A stretch of 64,000 bases of DNA, from assembly GCF_028473645.1 (NCBI RefSeq), contig NZ_CP097269.1, forward strand, positions 5,479,501 through 5,543,500, given 5' to 3'. Shown piece by piece: positions 7,617 to 16,198 of the stretch; the stretch's first letter is position 1, and each line of letters begins with the position of its first letter. Below the pieces are notes generated by a model. That model was not told where the DNA came from, searched no databases, and saw nothing but the letters and a program-made list of their open reading frames with translations. Position numbers and translations under genes: made by a program. This stretch comes from Acidovorax sp. GBBC 1281. GTDB taxonomy: Bacteria; Pseudomonadota; Gammaproteobacteria; Burkholderiales; Burkholderiaceae_C.

Positions 7617-9101
7617 ATGCCCGACAACACCCTGCAATCCATCGACGCCCGCACCGGCCAGCCCCATGGCGCCGCCTGGCCTGAATCCACCCCGGCCGAG
7701 ATCGACGCCGCCGTGGCCGCCGCTGCGAGCGCCGCCGATGCCTTCGCCGCCACCCCAGCCGCCGACCGCGCCGCCCTGCTGCGCGCGCTGGCCGAGGCCC
7801 TGGAGGCCCAGCGCGAAGCCCTGGTGCCCGTGGCCGACCGCGAAAGCGGCCTGGGCCCGGTGCGCCTGAACGGCGAGCTGGACCGCACGGCCTTCCAGTT
7901 GCGCGGCTTTGCCGACGTGCTGGAGCGCGGCGCGGCCCACACCGTGCTGGACGACGCGGCCGTGGCCGGCGCGCCGCCCGCCGGCCGCCCGCGCCTGACC
8001 CGCGTGCGCGTTCCCGTGGGGCCGGTGGCCATGTTCTCGGCCAGCAACTTCCCATTCGCGTTCTCGGTGCTGGGCGGCGACACGGCCTCGGCCCTCGCGG
8101 CCGGCTGCCCGGTGGTGGTGAAGGCGCACCCCGCGCACCCCGAGCTGTCGCGCCAGACCGCGGCGCTGGCGCAATCCGTGGTGGCCGCGCGCGGCCTGCC
8201 GGCCGGCGTGTTCCAGCTGGTGCAGGGCGGCTCCATCGAGGCCGGCGTGCGCCTGGTGCAGGCGCCGGCCATCGCGGCCGTGGCCTTCACCGGCTCGTTC
8301 AAGGGCGGCACGGCGCTGGCCAAGGTGGCCGCAGAGCGTCCGCGCCCGATCCCGTTCTACGGCGAGCTGGGTTCGGTGAACCCGCTGGTGGCGCTGCCTT
8401 CGGCATTGCAGGCCAACGGCGCCGCGCTGGCCGAGACGCTGGCCGGCTCCATCTGCCTGGGCTCGGGCCAGTTCTGCACCAGCCCCGGCGTGATCGTCGT
8501 GCGCCAGGACGCCTCGGGCGATGCCTTCGTGCAGGCGCTGGCCGACAAGCTGCGCCCCCTGGCGCCGCACGCCATGCTCACCCCCGGCATCCGCGGCGCG
8601 TTCGACCGGGGCGTGGCCGCATGGCGCGGCCACGGCAAGCTCCGGGCCCTGGTGAGCGAAACGGCCGAGGCCGGCGCCACGCCGCGCCCGTTCCTGGGCG
8701 AAGTGCAGGCGGCCGACTTCATCGCCGACCCTGCGCTGCACGAAGAGGTCTTCGGCTCCGCCGCGCTGGTGGTGCGCGTGGCCTCCATCGAGGAGACCGT
8801 GGCCGTGCTGCAGGCCATCGGCGGCTCGCTCACCGTCACCCTCTGGGGCGCAGATGCCGACACCGCCGAGCACCGCACGCTGGTGCGCGCCGCCACGCAG
8901 GTGGCCGGCCGCGTGCTGTTCGCGGGCGTGCCCACCGGCGTGGCCGTGACCGGCGCGCAGATGCACGGCGGCCCCTACCCCGCCAGCACCGCGCCGTTCA
9001 CCACGTCGGTCGGCTACGCGGCGCTGGACCGGTTCCTGCGCCCCGTGGCGCTGCAGGACGCCCCCGCCTGGCTCATCGAGCGCAACGGCGTGCCCTGCTG
9101 A
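7617..9101 (+). CDS. Aldehyde dehydrogenase (NADP), alpha-ketoglutaric semialdehyde type
   Basis: Probably oxidises 2,5-dioxopentanoate to 2-oxoglutarate, the last step of non-phosphorylating sugar and sugar-acid routes. The 494-residue protein has the cofactor-binding FSASNFPFAFSVLGG, FTGSFKGG, the general base glutamate in FYGELGSVNPL (about E250) and the catalytic cysteine in GQFCTSPG (about C287). The ELGSVNP wording is typical of ketoglutarate-semialdehyde dehydrogenases rather than betaine or acetaldehyde enzymes. Start ATG 7617 has CAGGA just upstream. It diverges from an IclR/SMP-30 fusion regulator; lactonase and semialdehyde dehydrogenase act in the same pathways, which supports the assignment. 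Confidence 0.82.
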   Translation: MPDNTLQSIDARTGQPHGAAWPESTPAEIDAAVAAAASAADAFAATPAADRAALLRALAEALEAQREALVPVADRESGLGPVRLNGELDRTAFQLRGFADVLERGAAHTVLDDAAVAGAPPAGRPRLTRVRVPVGPVAMFSASNFPFAFSVLGGDTASALAAGCPVVVKAHPAHPELSRQTAALAQSVVAARGLPAGVFQLVQGGSIEAGVRLVQAPAIAAVAFTGSFKGGTALAKVAAERPRPIPFYGELGSVNPLVALPSALQANGAALAETLAGSICLGSGQFCTSPGVIVVRQDASGDAFVQALADKLRPLAPHAMLTPGIRGAFDRGVAAWRGHGKLRALVSETAEAGATPRPFLGEVQAADFIADPALHEEVFGSAALVVRVASIEETVAVLQAIGGSLTVTLWGADADTAEHRTLVRAATQVAGRVLFAGVPTGVAVTGAQMHGGPYPASTAPFTTSVGYAALDRFLRPVALQDAPAWLIERNGVPC

Positions 9102-9150
9102 AGGGCGATGCGGCGGGGGCGAAGCCAGCGCGCGGCAACCAACGCGCGGG

Positions 9151-9648
9151 TCAGGGCTGCCCGCGCACCTTCTTGACGAGGGTGTCCGCCGGCCGGATGA
9201 CCCGGCCATCCTCCCGTCGCAGCAGGGCTTTCGAAAGCGGCTTGCCCGTAGTGCGATCGACCAGCACCGAGTGCTTCTCGCCCCGGGCGTACAGGTGCGC
9301 CTCGCCCCATTGGCGCAGGGCCACGACCACCGGGAACAACGTCTCTCCCTTGGCCGTCAGCACGTACTCCTGGTAAGCACTGCCATCGGAGGCGGGCGCG
9401 ATCTCCAGCACGCCCTCTTTCACCAGCGTGCGCAGGCGGTCGCTGAGGATGTTGCGCGCTGCGCCCAGGCTGGCCTGGAACTCGCCGAAGCGCCGCAACC
9501 CGTCGAACGCGTCCCGCACGATCAGCATCGACCAGCGGTCGCCCACGATGCCGAGCGACCGAGCGACGGGGCAAGGGAACCGGCAAGGCTTTTTCGCTGG
9601 GCCAAGCGGGCACCTTAATGACGTGTGGTGCGGCGTGCGAGTCGCCAA
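9151..9648 (-). CDS. HxlR-family transcriptional regulator
   Basis: A 165-residue winged-helix protein. CPVARSLGIVGDRWSMLIVRDAF followed by FGEFQASLGAARNILSDRL and YVLTAKGETLFPVVVALRQWGE is the standard HxlR/MarR-like domain. Such proteins usually respond to reactive or toxic small molecules and control a neighbouring transporter or reductase. Only one ATG (9648) is available, giving a leader of about 27 residues before the conserved CPVARS, longer than usual. Because the gene borders the lower-GC scar that begins here, its true 5' end may have been altered. The truncated MFS gene at 10538-10927 may have been its original divergent partner. Confidence 0.85.
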   Translation of the reverse strand: MATRTPHHTSLRCPLGPAKKPCRFPCPVARSLGIVGDRWSMLIVRDAFDGLRRFGEFQASLGAARNILSDRLRTLVKEGVLEIAPASDGSAYQEYVLTAKGETLFPVVVALRQWGEAHLYARGEKHSVLVDRTTGKPLSKALLRREDGRVIRPADTLVKKVRGQP

Positions 9649-9987
9649 CGTGCACTACGTCCAGCCTCTGCTGGCTGCGCTGGCGCTGGATAAGTTAGAC
9701 ATGCGGGTAAAGGAGTAACTTCCTCTCCAACTTCCGGTCCTCGTGACCGGATTTCCACAGTGGCCGCCAAGCCCCCGAGAGCAAGAAAGCTCGACAAAGC
9801 CGAGACCTGATCTCGATGGGATTGCGATCGCAGCCGCTTTCACATAAGGAAGCCGGGAAGGACCCGCGCGAAAACTAGAGGGAGGGGTTGGAGTTCTACG
9901 AAGAAACTAAATAAGAACGCCTACAGCTGCACCGGACCCGCATCACGATGCCGTTCAATTTAATAAACAAACTATATGAACCCGTGG
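9649..9987. other. Lower-GC intergenic stretch, probable insertion/deletion scar
   Basis: About 340 bases with lower GC than the neighbourhood. It contains a small hairpin (ccggtc 9734-9739 and gaccgg 9745-9750, five-base loop) and an A/T-rich end (caatttaataaacaaac near 9956). I see no ORF with a recognisable product, no tRNA and no clear terminal repeats. It ends at the stop of the orphan gene 9988-10455. Confidence 0.5.
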
Positions 9988-10455
9988 CTACTTCGTGCGA
10001 TTTACTACCAAAGGCTCGGCCGCCAGCGTGTGAATCCTAGCGGCCAATTCACGTCTGTACTTGTAATCCCGTTTCGTGCCGAAGATAGCCATCCCATACA
10101 TGAAGATGGCAGCAGGGGCCGCAGCCAAGAACATCAACGGGTTGTCTTTAACGCTACTCATAGCCATCGAGGCCAAAGACTCCTCCTGCGGCGCGGGCTG
10201 AGCTGCCAAATCGGCTAAGGTTTCATCGCTGTAACGCCTAGTGCAATAGACGCTGGCATGCACCACGTTGTTGTAGATACCCACTATCTTGTGCAGGCCG
10301 TATTTGTAGTCAGCGTGTGAATGCCTGAACCGCGCCGCCTCCTGCCGTGCAGCGGTCTCGGTGTACTGCACCAGCTCAATGTCTTGGACGCGCAGTTGGT
10401 CGCGTAGACGGTGCCAGTGTGGGTCGAGGGGACGAAGGTAGGTGGGTAGTGCCAT
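9988..10455 (-). CDS. Hypothetical protein with one membrane segment
   Basis: 155 residues starting MALPTYLRPLDPHWHRLRDQ. The N-terminal two-thirds look helical and charged (ETAARQEAARFRHSHADYKYG). One hydrophobic stretch, NPLMFLAAAPAAIFMYGMAIFG at about residues 112-133, would span the membrane once, and a basic tail follows. I do not recognise a family. Codon use is less GC-biased than in the flanking genes, and it sits between an HxlR regulator and a truncated MFS gene, so recent acquisition is likely. ATG 10455 was chosen because residues upstream in the same frame look non-coding. Confidence 0.5.
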   Translation of the reverse strand: MALPTYLRPLDPHWHRLRDQLRVQDIELVQYTETAARQEAARFRHSHADYKYGLHKIVGIYNNVVHASVYCTRRYSDETLADLAAQPAPQEESLASMAMSSVKDNPLMFLAAAPAAIFMYGMAIFGTKRDYKYRRELAARIHTLAAEPLVVNRTK

Positions 10456-10537
10456 GGTGGCGCTGTAAAGCGTTCTAGGGCGTAAACAAGCCCAACTAAG
10501 TGGGCTAGGTATAAGCACTATACGCACAGACAAGTGC

Positions 10538-10927
10538 ATGCCAATACACGGGCTGGCTACTACAGGCCCAGGGACCACCGGCATCGCGCTGGCCTGCCTG
10601 CTCGCGTCGTGGGTGCCCATCGCGTGCGCGGGGCACACGCTGTGGGCCCTGGTGCTCGGCATCGTCCTGCTCGACCTGGGCGGCCAGGCCATCCACGTGG
10701 TCAACCAGAGCCTGATCTTCAGCACCCGGCCCGAGGCGCACGGCCGCCTGGTGGGCTGCTACATGCTGTTCTACGCGGTGGGCAGCGGCCTGGGGGCGGT
10801 GGCATCGACCGCGGTGTACGGCCTTGCCGGCTGGCCCGGCGTGTGCGCGCTGGGCTTGGGGCTCAGCCTGGCGGCGCTGCTCTTTTGGGCGGCGACGCTG
10901 CGGGCGATGCCTGCGCAGGGGGCGTGA
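10538..10927 (+). pseudogene. MFS transporter remnant, 3' half only
   Basis: About 129 codons encode the last four or so transmembrane helices of a major facilitator: LWALVLGIVLLDLGGQAIHVVNQS, the conserved STRPEAHGRLVGCYML loop, and FYAVGSGLGAVASTAVYGLAGW. The N-terminal half, with the substrate path and the first signature loop, is missing. Base composition jumps back to the high local GC close to 10540-10560, just where homology begins. The simplest reading is a gene truncated by the event that brought in the 9649-10540 segment. Conservation of the remaining frame suggests the event is recent. It is probably not functional as a transporter. Confidence 0.75.
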
Positions 10928-10986
10928 TCCGACCTTGATCCGGCGCCCATCCATTTTCCTGGAATCATTTCCATTAAACTGGAGGC

Positions 10987-11598
10987 ATGGACATCAGTAC
11001 CCGCCTGGCCCGCCGCGTGCGCGAACTGCGCGATGCGCGCGGCCTCTCGCTCGACGCCCTGGCCGAACGCAGCGGCGTGAGCCGCTCCAACATCTCGCTC
11101 ATCGAGCGCGGCGAAAGCAGCCCCACCGCCACCGTGCTGGACAAGCTGGCCACCGGCCTGGGCGTGGCGCTGGCCTCGCTGTTCGATGCGCCCCAGGCCG
11201 AGGGCGACGAAGGCCGCGCCGCGCCCTCGCCCGTGGCCCGCGTGGCGCAGCAGCCCGTGTGGACCGACCCCGCCTCCGGCTACCTGCGGCGCAACGTGTC
11301 GCCCACGGTGGCGTCGCCGCTGCAGCTCGTGGACGTGGTGTTTCCGCCGGGCCAGCGCGTGGCCTACGAGCGGGCCGACCGCGGCGCGGAGATCCACCAG
11401 CAGATCTGGATGATCGACGGCCGCATGGACATCGCGCTGGACGGCACGGTCTGGCGGCTGGAAGCCGGCGACTGCCTGGCCCACCGGCTGGAGGGCGCCG
11501 TCGAATACCGCAACCCCACGCGCAGCCCCGCGCGCTACCTGGTAGCCCTGGCCACCCTGCCCGCCATTCCACCCCACCCGACCCGGAGCCCGACATGA
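10987..11598 (+). CDS. XRE-family regulator with C-terminal cupin domain
   Basis: 203 residues. The first 65 or so form a lambda-repressor-type HTH (LARRVRELRDARGLSLDALA, GVSRSNISLIERGESSPT). From about 95 a cupin beta-barrel follows (FPPGQRVAYE, HQQIWMIDGRMDIALDG, LEAGDCLAHRL). In this class the cupin binds a small ligand and the HTH represses neighbouring genes. The stop codon overlaps the start of the GNAT gene (ATGA at 11595-11598), so the pair is one translationally coupled operon and the acetyltransferase is its likely target or partner. Confidence 0.88.
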   Translation: MDISTRLARRVRELRDARGLSLDALAERSGVSRSNISLIERGESSPTATVLDKLATGLGVALASLFDAPQAEGDEGRAAPSPVARVAQQPVWTDPASGYLRRNVSPTVASPLQLVDVVFPPGQRVAYERADRGAEIHQQIWMIDGRMDIALDGTVWRLEAGDCLAHRLEGAVEYRNPTRSPARYLVALATLPAIPPHPTRSPT

Positions 11599-12161
11599 CC
11601 GCCGCCACCTCACTCGCCACGCCCTCTGCCGAAGTCCCCGCCGTGACCGTGCGCCGCCTGGGCGTGAACGAAGCCGCCGCCTACGTGCCCGCGCTGGCCG
11701 AGGTGCTGATCGACTGCGTGGCCGGCGGCGCCTCGGTGAGCTTCATGCACCCGCTGGCGCACGACAGGGCCGTGGATTTCTGGCGCGGCGTGGCCGAAGG
11801 CGTGGCGCGCGGCGAACGGGCGCTGCTCATCGCCGAAGCGGTGGACAGCGGCGCGGTGCTGGGCACCGTGCAGCTCGTGCTGGCGCAGCCCGAGAACCAG
11901 CCGCACCGGGCCGACGTGGCCAAGATGCTGGTGCATCGCCGCGCCCGCCGCCAGGGCGTGGCCCGGCAATTGCTGGACGCCGTGGACGCGGTCGCCCGGC
12001 AGGAGGGCAAGACCCTGATGGTGCTGGACACGGTGACCGGCGGCGACGCCGAACGGCTCTACGCCCGCGCCGGCTGGCAGCGCGTGGGCGAGGTGCCGGG
12101 CTATGCCCTGATGCCCGACGGCGCGCCATGCGGCACCACGTTCTTCTACCGCGCGGTCTGA
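11595..12161 (+). CDS. GNAT-family N-acetyltransferase
   Basis: 188 residues with the acetyl-CoA pyrophosphate loop RRARRQGVARQLLDAVD and the fold-closing LYARAGWQRVGEVPGYAL segment. The preceding strand VAKMLVHRRA is also typical. The substrate cannot be read from sequence. Members next to XRE-cupin regulators are often self-protecting or detoxifying acetyltransferases, which is inference here. The start overlaps the regulator stop by four bases (ATGA). Confidence 0.85.
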   Translation: MTAATSLATPSAEVPAVTVRRLGVNEAAAYVPALAEVLIDCVAGGASVSFMHPLAHDRAVDFWRGVAEGVARGERALLIAEAVDSGAVLGTVQLVLAQPENQPHRADVAKMLVHRRARRQGVARQLLDAVDAVARQEGKTLMVLDTVTGGDAERLYARAGWQRVGEVPGYALMPDGAPCGTTFFYRAV

Positions 12162-12239
12162 CGCAGAGGGCCGTGGCCCCATGGTCCGCCGGGGCGGCGC
12201 GAGGCATTGGGGTCTTTTCGGCCTCCAAGGCAATCGATA

Positions 12240-12272
12240 CTAGGGCATTTCGCTATTGAATTAATAGCAAAC
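12240..12272. repeat. Dispersed Comamonadaceae-type hairpin element, copy A
   Basis: tagggcat is followed by gctatt (12252-12257), a five-base loop and aatagc (12263-12268). The word tagggcat is the exact reverse complement of atgcccta in the copy at 52151-52186, which also has the ATAGC hairpin. It lies between a GNAT gene and the UbiM-like gene and may end transcription of the former. Confidence 0.65.
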
Positions 12273-12394
12273 CGATCCAACCCGGCCGGCCACGCTCCCT
12301 TGACCCAATGCAAGCCCATGGCATGGCCGGGCCCGCACAATGGACGCCGGCGCCCGCCGGGCGCTCCGCCTCCCTTTCTCTTGTCTCTTCTCCC

Positions 12395-13690
12395 ATGTCC
12401 CAGCAGCATTGCGACGTTCTCATCGTCGGCGCGGGCCCGGCCGGCCTCTCGCTGGCCATCGCCCTGTGCCAGGCCGGTTTCACCAGCACGGTGCTGGACC
12501 GGCAACCCGCCACCGCGCTTGCCGATCCCGCGCCCGATGGCCGCGAGATCGCGCTCACCCACGCCAGCGGCGACACGCTGCGCCGCCTGGGCACCTGGGC
12601 GCTGCTGGCCCCGCACGAGATCGGCCGCATCGCCGAGGCCCGGGTGCACGACGGCCCGGTAGGGCGGCACGCGCCGCTGCGGCTGCACCCGGGCCAGGCC
12701 GCGGACCAGGGGGTCGCGCACCTGGGCTGGATCGTGCCCAACCACGCGCTGCGCCGCACCGCCCACGCCGTGGCGTCGCAGCGGCCGGGCGTGCGCATCC
12801 TGGCCGGCGCGCAGGTGGCGCAGGTGTCCGTGGCGGCCGACGATGCGGCGGTGGAAACCATGCCGGCCGCTGGCGATGCAGGCGATCCGGCCGCGCCCCG
12901 CACGCGCCTGCAGGCCCGGCTGGTCGTGGCCGCCGACAGCCGGTTTTCCGCCACCCGCCGGCAACTGGGCATCGGCGCGCGCATGGCGGACTTCGGGCGC
13001 ACCGTCATCGTCTGCCGCATGCGCCACGCAGCACCCCACCACGGCATCGCGCACGAAGCCTTCGGACACCACCGCACCCTGGCCGTGCTGCCGCTGCCGG
13101 ACGACCCGGCGGACGGCGCGCCGCAGTGCTCCGTGGTCGTCACCACCGGCGCGGCCGAGGCGGCGGCCCTGATGGCGCAGGACGCCGCCACGTTCGCCGC
13201 GCAGGTGCAGGCCCAGTTCGCGGGCCGGCTCGGCGCGATGGCGCTGGTGGGCGAGCGCCACGCCTACCCGCTGGTCGCCACCTATGCGGACCGCTTCGCC
13301 GGGCACCGCTGCGCGCTGCTGGGCGATGCCGCCGTGGGCATGCACCCGGTGACCGCCCATGGCTACAACCTGGGCCTGGCCGGCGTGGAGGGCCTGGCGC
13401 GCGCCCTCGCCGACGCACGGCAGCGCGGCCAGGACATCGGCAGCGCCGACGCGCTGCGGCCCTATGCCCGCGCGCACCACCGCCGCGCCTGGCCGATCTA
13501 TGAAGGCACCAACGCCATCGTGCGGCTGTACACCGACGCGCGCCCCCTGCCCCGCGCCGTGCGTCAACTGGTGCTGCAGGGCGCCCGGCGGCTGGCACCG
13601 CTGAAGACGGCCATCGTGGGGGAGCTGACGGGGCGCAGTCCGTGGCGGCCGGCACCGCTCGGGGCGCCGGGCGACGCGCCGCTGCGGTGA
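12395..13690 (+). CDS. ubiM: UbiH/UbiF-family FAD monooxygenase, probably UbiM
   Basis: A 431-residue class A flavoprotein hydroxylase of ubiquinone biosynthesis. The N-terminal dinucleotide motif CDVLIVGAGPAGLSLAIAL binds FAD, the DGREIALTHAS box marks the UbiH/F/M family, and LLGDAAVGMHPVTAHGYNLGL is the second FAD motif. UbiM is the version recalled from several Burkholderiales and hydroxylates one or more ring positions. UbiM rather than UbiH or UbiF is a judgement from overall resemblance and taxon. ATG 12395 (MSQQHCDV) was chosen because the FAD motif starts directly after it; the frame is open further upstream. It is followed on the same strand by gamma carbonic anhydrase. Confidence 0.75.
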   Translation: MSQQHCDVLIVGAGPAGLSLAIALCQAGFTSTVLDRQPATALADPAPDGREIALTHASGDTLRRLGTWALLAPHEIGRIAEARVHDGPVGRHAPLRLHPGQAADQGVAHLGWIVPNHALRRTAHAVASQRPGVRILAGAQVAQVSVAADDAAVETMPAAGDAGDPAAPRTRLQARLVVAADSRFSATRRQLGIGARMADFGRTVIVCRMRHAAPHHGIAHEAFGHHRTLAVLPLPDDPADGAPQCSVVVTTGAAEAAALMAQDAATFAAQVQAQFAGRLGAMALVGERHAYPLVATYADRFAGHRCALLGDAAVGMHPVTAHGYNLGLAGVEGLARALADARQRGQDIGSADALRPYARAHHRRAWPIYEGTNAIVRLYTDARPLPRAVRQLVLQGARRLAPLKTAIVGELTGRSPWRPAPLGAPGDAPLR

Positions 13691-13769
13691 GCGCCGCGGC
13701 GCACGGGGTTCTTGCATAAGATCGCTGCCGACGCCAACGTCCCGCCCCTTTCTCTCCGAACCGATCCCC

Positions 13770-14324
13770 ATGCCCCTCGCCCCCTACCTCGACACCGCCC
13801 CCGCGCTGGACGCCGGCGTCTACCTCCACCCCTCGGCCCAGGTGATCGGCGATGTGCACCTGGGGCGCGACAGCTCGGTGTGGTGCAACGCGGTGCTGCG
13901 CGGCGACGTGAACCGCATCGTGGTGGGCGAATGCTCCAACGTGCAGGACCTGGCCATGGGCCACGTGTCGCACCGCCATCCGGGCAAGCCGGACGGATCG
14001 CCGCTCGTGATCGGCAGCCACGTCACGCTGGGCCATTCGGTGATCCTGCACGGCTGCACCATCGGGGACGAGTGCCTGATCGGCATGGGCAGCATCGTGA
14101 TGGACGACGCGGTGGTCGGTGATCGCGTGATGCTCGGCGCCGGCAGCCTGGTCACGCCTGGCAAGGTGCTGGAGAGCGGCTACCTCTACACGGGCCGCCC
14201 GGCCGTGCGGCAGCGGGCGCTGACACCGCAGGAGATCGCGTACCTGCGGTATTCGGCCGAGCACTACGTGCGCGTGAAGAACAACTACCTCGCGGCGCCG
14301 CAGGCGGGCGCGACGGCGGCTTGA
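13770..14324 (+). CDS. Gamma-class carbonic anhydrase-like protein
   Basis: 184 residues built almost wholly of left-handed beta-helix hexapeptide turns (VIGDVHLGRDSSVWCNAVLR, then VIGSHVTLGHSVILHGCTIG and LIGMGSIVMDDAVVG). The three metal-binding histidines typical of the family are present in the stretches MGHVSH, LGHS and LHGC. A C-terminal helix follows (YLRYSAEHYVRVKNNYL). Members hydrate CO2 or act as acyl-carrier-like or ferripyochelin-binding proteins; real activity often needs testing. It converges on the metallo-hydrolase gene. Confidence 0.88.
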   Translation: MPLAPYLDTAPALDAGVYLHPSAQVIGDVHLGRDSSVWCNAVLRGDVNRIVVGECSNVQDLAMGHVSHRHPGKPDGSPLVIGSHVTLGHSVILHGCTIGDECLIGMGSIVMDDAVVGDRVMLGAGSLVTPGKVLESGYLYTGRPAVRQRALTPQEIAYLRYSAEHYVRVKNNYLAAPQAGATAA

Positions 14325-14349
14325 AGCCCTGGCCGCGCGTCGCGCCCCT

Positions 14350-15399
14350 TCAGCGCGCGGCGGGCGCCGCCGCTTCTCGCCACCACTGGCGGGACGGCGC
14401 CGGGGCCCGGATGTCCAGCCGCTCGCCCATCGCCGGCGCCACCAGCGGCACGCCGGCTGCGGCGGCCAGCGCGGTGATGCGCTCGAAGGGCTCGGTCCAC
14501 GGGTGCAGCGACAGGTCGAACGTGCCGTTGTGGATGGGCATCATGTGGCGGCCCTTCACGTCCAGATGGGCCTGCAGGCTCTGCTCGGGCTGCATGTGCA
14601 CGTCGGGCCAGTCGGCGTTGTAGGCGCCGGTTTCCACCAGCGTGAGATCGAACGGGCCGAAGCGCTCGCCGATGGCCTGGAAGCCGTCGAAATAGCCCGT
14701 GTCGCCGGTGAAGAAGATGCGGGTGTCCGCCGTCATCAGCACCCACGACGCCCACAGCGTGCGGTTGCCGTCCGACAGGCTGCGCCCCGAAAAATGCTGC
14801 GCCGGCGTGGCCACCAGGCGCAGCCCGCCGAGGGTCGTGCCCTGCCACCAGTCGAACTGCTGCACCTTGGCCGCCGGCACGCCCCAGGCGATGAGCCGGT
14901 CGCCCACGCCCAGCGGCGCGACGAAGTGCTCCACCTTGGGCGCGAGTTTCAGGATTGCCGCGTGGTCCAGGTGGTCGTAATGGTCGTGCGAGAGGATCAC
15001 GCCCGCGATGGGCGGCAGGTCTTCGATGGCCAGCGGCGGCGCATGAAAGCGCTTGGGGCCCAGAAACTGCACCGGCGAGGCGCGCTCGGAAAACACCGGG
15101 TCGGTGAGCCAGAACCGGCCGTCGAGCTTGAGCAGCAGGGTCGAATGCCCCAGCCGCCACAGGCTGTCGTCCGGCGCCTGCAGCAGTGCGGCGGTGGTGA
15201 GGGGCCGCACGGCGATGGGCCGGTCCGGCACCGTGTCCGCGGGCTTGCCAAGGGCGAAGCGCCACAGCACGCCGAGCGTCTTGAGCGCGCCCAGGCGGTG
15301 CCGGGGCGCCACGTTGCGAAAGCGCCCGTCAACGAACTGGGGCGACTGGCCGTACGGAGCGGCCGGCGATTCGGAACAGGAGGACATGCGGTGAGCCAT
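14350..15399 (-). CDS. MBL-fold metallo-hydrolase (UlaG / NAPE-PLD-like)
   Basis: 349 residues in a metallo-beta-lactamase fold. ILSHDHYDHLDHA supplies the HxHxDH zinc motif; TPAQHFSGR, FFTGDTGYFDGF and MMPIHNGTFDLSLHPW supply the remaining ligands. The combination WLTDPVFSERASP plus GDTGYF is typical of the NAPE-phospholipase D/UlaG-like branch. Two starts are possible, ATG 15399 and ATG 15387; neither has a strong ribosome site, so the start is uncertain. It is divergent from a TetR gene and both promoters share the operator pair at 15473-15523. The natural substrate is unknown; a membrane-lipid or lactone derivative would fit the branch. Confidence 0.82.
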   Translation of the reverse strand: MAHRMSSCSESPAAPYGQSPQFVDGRFRNVAPRHRLGALKTLGVLWRFALGKPADTVPDRPIAVRPLTTAALLQAPDDSLWRLGHSTLLLKLDGRFWLTDPVFSERASPVQFLGPKRFHAPPLAIEDLPPIAGVILSHDHYDHLDHAAILKLAPKVEHFVAPLGVGDRLIAWGVPAAKVQQFDWWQGTTLGGLRLVATPAQHFSGRSLSDGNRTLWASWVLMTADTRIFFTGDTGYFDGFQAIGERFGPFDLTLVETGAYNADWPDVHMQPEQSLQAHLDVKGRHMMPIHNGTFDLSLHPWTEPFERITALAAAAGVPLVAPAMGERLDIRAPAPSRQWWREAAAPAAR

Positions 15400-15476
15400 G
15401 GCGATGAAGGAAGTGAAGCAGCCGGGAAATCCGGAACATGCGGCGAGGCAGGGAGCAAAGCCTTCGCAAAAACTGC

Positions 15477-15489
15477 ACTGCACAGTGTA
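15477..15489. promoter_or_regulatory. Candidate TetR operator 1
   Basis: actgcacagtgta contains the perfect dyad CACTG-ca-CAGTG when the preceding c is included, and it recurs 34 bases downstream with 12 of 13 bases the same. It lies between the divergent metallo-hydrolase and TetR genes. Confidence 0.7.
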
Positions 15490-15510
15490 GTGTTCGATTC
15501 AGAAAAGTAA

Positions 15511-15523
15511 ACTGCCCAGTGTA
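15511..15523. promoter_or_regulatory. Candidate TetR operator 2
   Basis: actgcccagtgta has the dyad ACTG-cc-CAGT, extended to TAaACTG/CAGTgTA with one mismatch. It ends 11 bases before the TetR start at 15535, which suits autorepression. Confidence 0.7.
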
Positions 15524-15534
15524 AAATTTTGCCT

Positions 15535-16179
15535 ATGACCGCCATCGCTCCGCCGCCCTCCCGCCTGACCGACCGCAAGCGCCATGCCATCGTCCAGGCG
15601 GCGATCGGCGAGTTCCGCGAGCACGGCTTCGCCGGCACCAGCATGGACCGGGTGGCCGCCGCGGCCGCGGTCTCCAAGCGCACGGTCTACAACCATTTCC
15701 CCAGCAAGGACGGCCTGTTCGCCGCCATCCTCGGGCAGCTGTGGGACCGCAGCCAGTCGCTGGCGGCCCCGGGGCACGATCCGCAGCGGCCCCTGCGCGC
15801 GCAGTTGCTGGAGCTGCTGGAGCGCAAGATGGCGCTGCTGGGCGATGCGGCGTTCATGGACCTGTCGCGCGTGGCCATGGCCGAGATGCTGCACACCCCG
15901 GCCCGCGCGCAGGCCATGGTGTCGCGCCTGGGGGAGAAGGAAGAAGGCGTTCCCGCGTGGATCCACGCGGCGCAGCAGGCCGGCCGCCTGCGTGGCGGGG
16001 TCGATCCGCAATATGCCGCGCACCAGTTGCAGGGCATGGTCAAGGCCTTCGCCTTCTGGCCGCAGCTGGCGCTGGGGCAGCCGCCGCTCACGCCGGCCCA
16101 GCAGCGACAGGTGCTGCACGACGCGGTGGACATGTTCCTGGGCTTCTACGCCGTGCCCGGGCCGGGCGCCGCCACGTGA
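15535..16179 (+). CDS. TetR/AcrR-family regulator
   Basis: 214 residues. The N-terminal HTH reads RHAIVQAAIGEFREHGFAGTS and VSKRTVYNHFPSKDGLFAAIL, standard for TetR. The C-terminal ligand domain includes the MDLSRVAMAEM segment and a helix near the end with the ALGQPPLTPAQQ stretch, resembling AefR-type members. ATG 15535 is used; a TTG two codons earlier is possible, and there is no clear Shine-Dalgarno sequence, so a leaderless or short-leader transcript is possible. It is divergent from the metallo-hydrolase and most likely represses both genes through the two operators directly upstream. Confidence 0.87.
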   Translation: MTAIAPPPSRLTDRKRHAIVQAAIGEFREHGFAGTSMDRVAAAAAVSKRTVYNHFPSKDGLFAAILGQLWDRSQSLAAPGHDPQRPLRAQLLELLERKMALLGDAAFMDLSRVAMAEMLHTPARAQAMVSRLGEKEEGVPAWIHAAQQAGRLRGGVDPQYAAHQLQGMVKAFAFWPQLALGQPPLTPAQQRQVLHDAVDMFLGFYAVPGPGAAT

Positions 16180-16198
16180 GCGGACGCCGGCCGGCGCG

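Noticed and set aside
9734..9750. Hairpin ccggtc/gaccgg as a terminator
   Set aside because: Stem is short, no T-run follows and no gene ends just before it.
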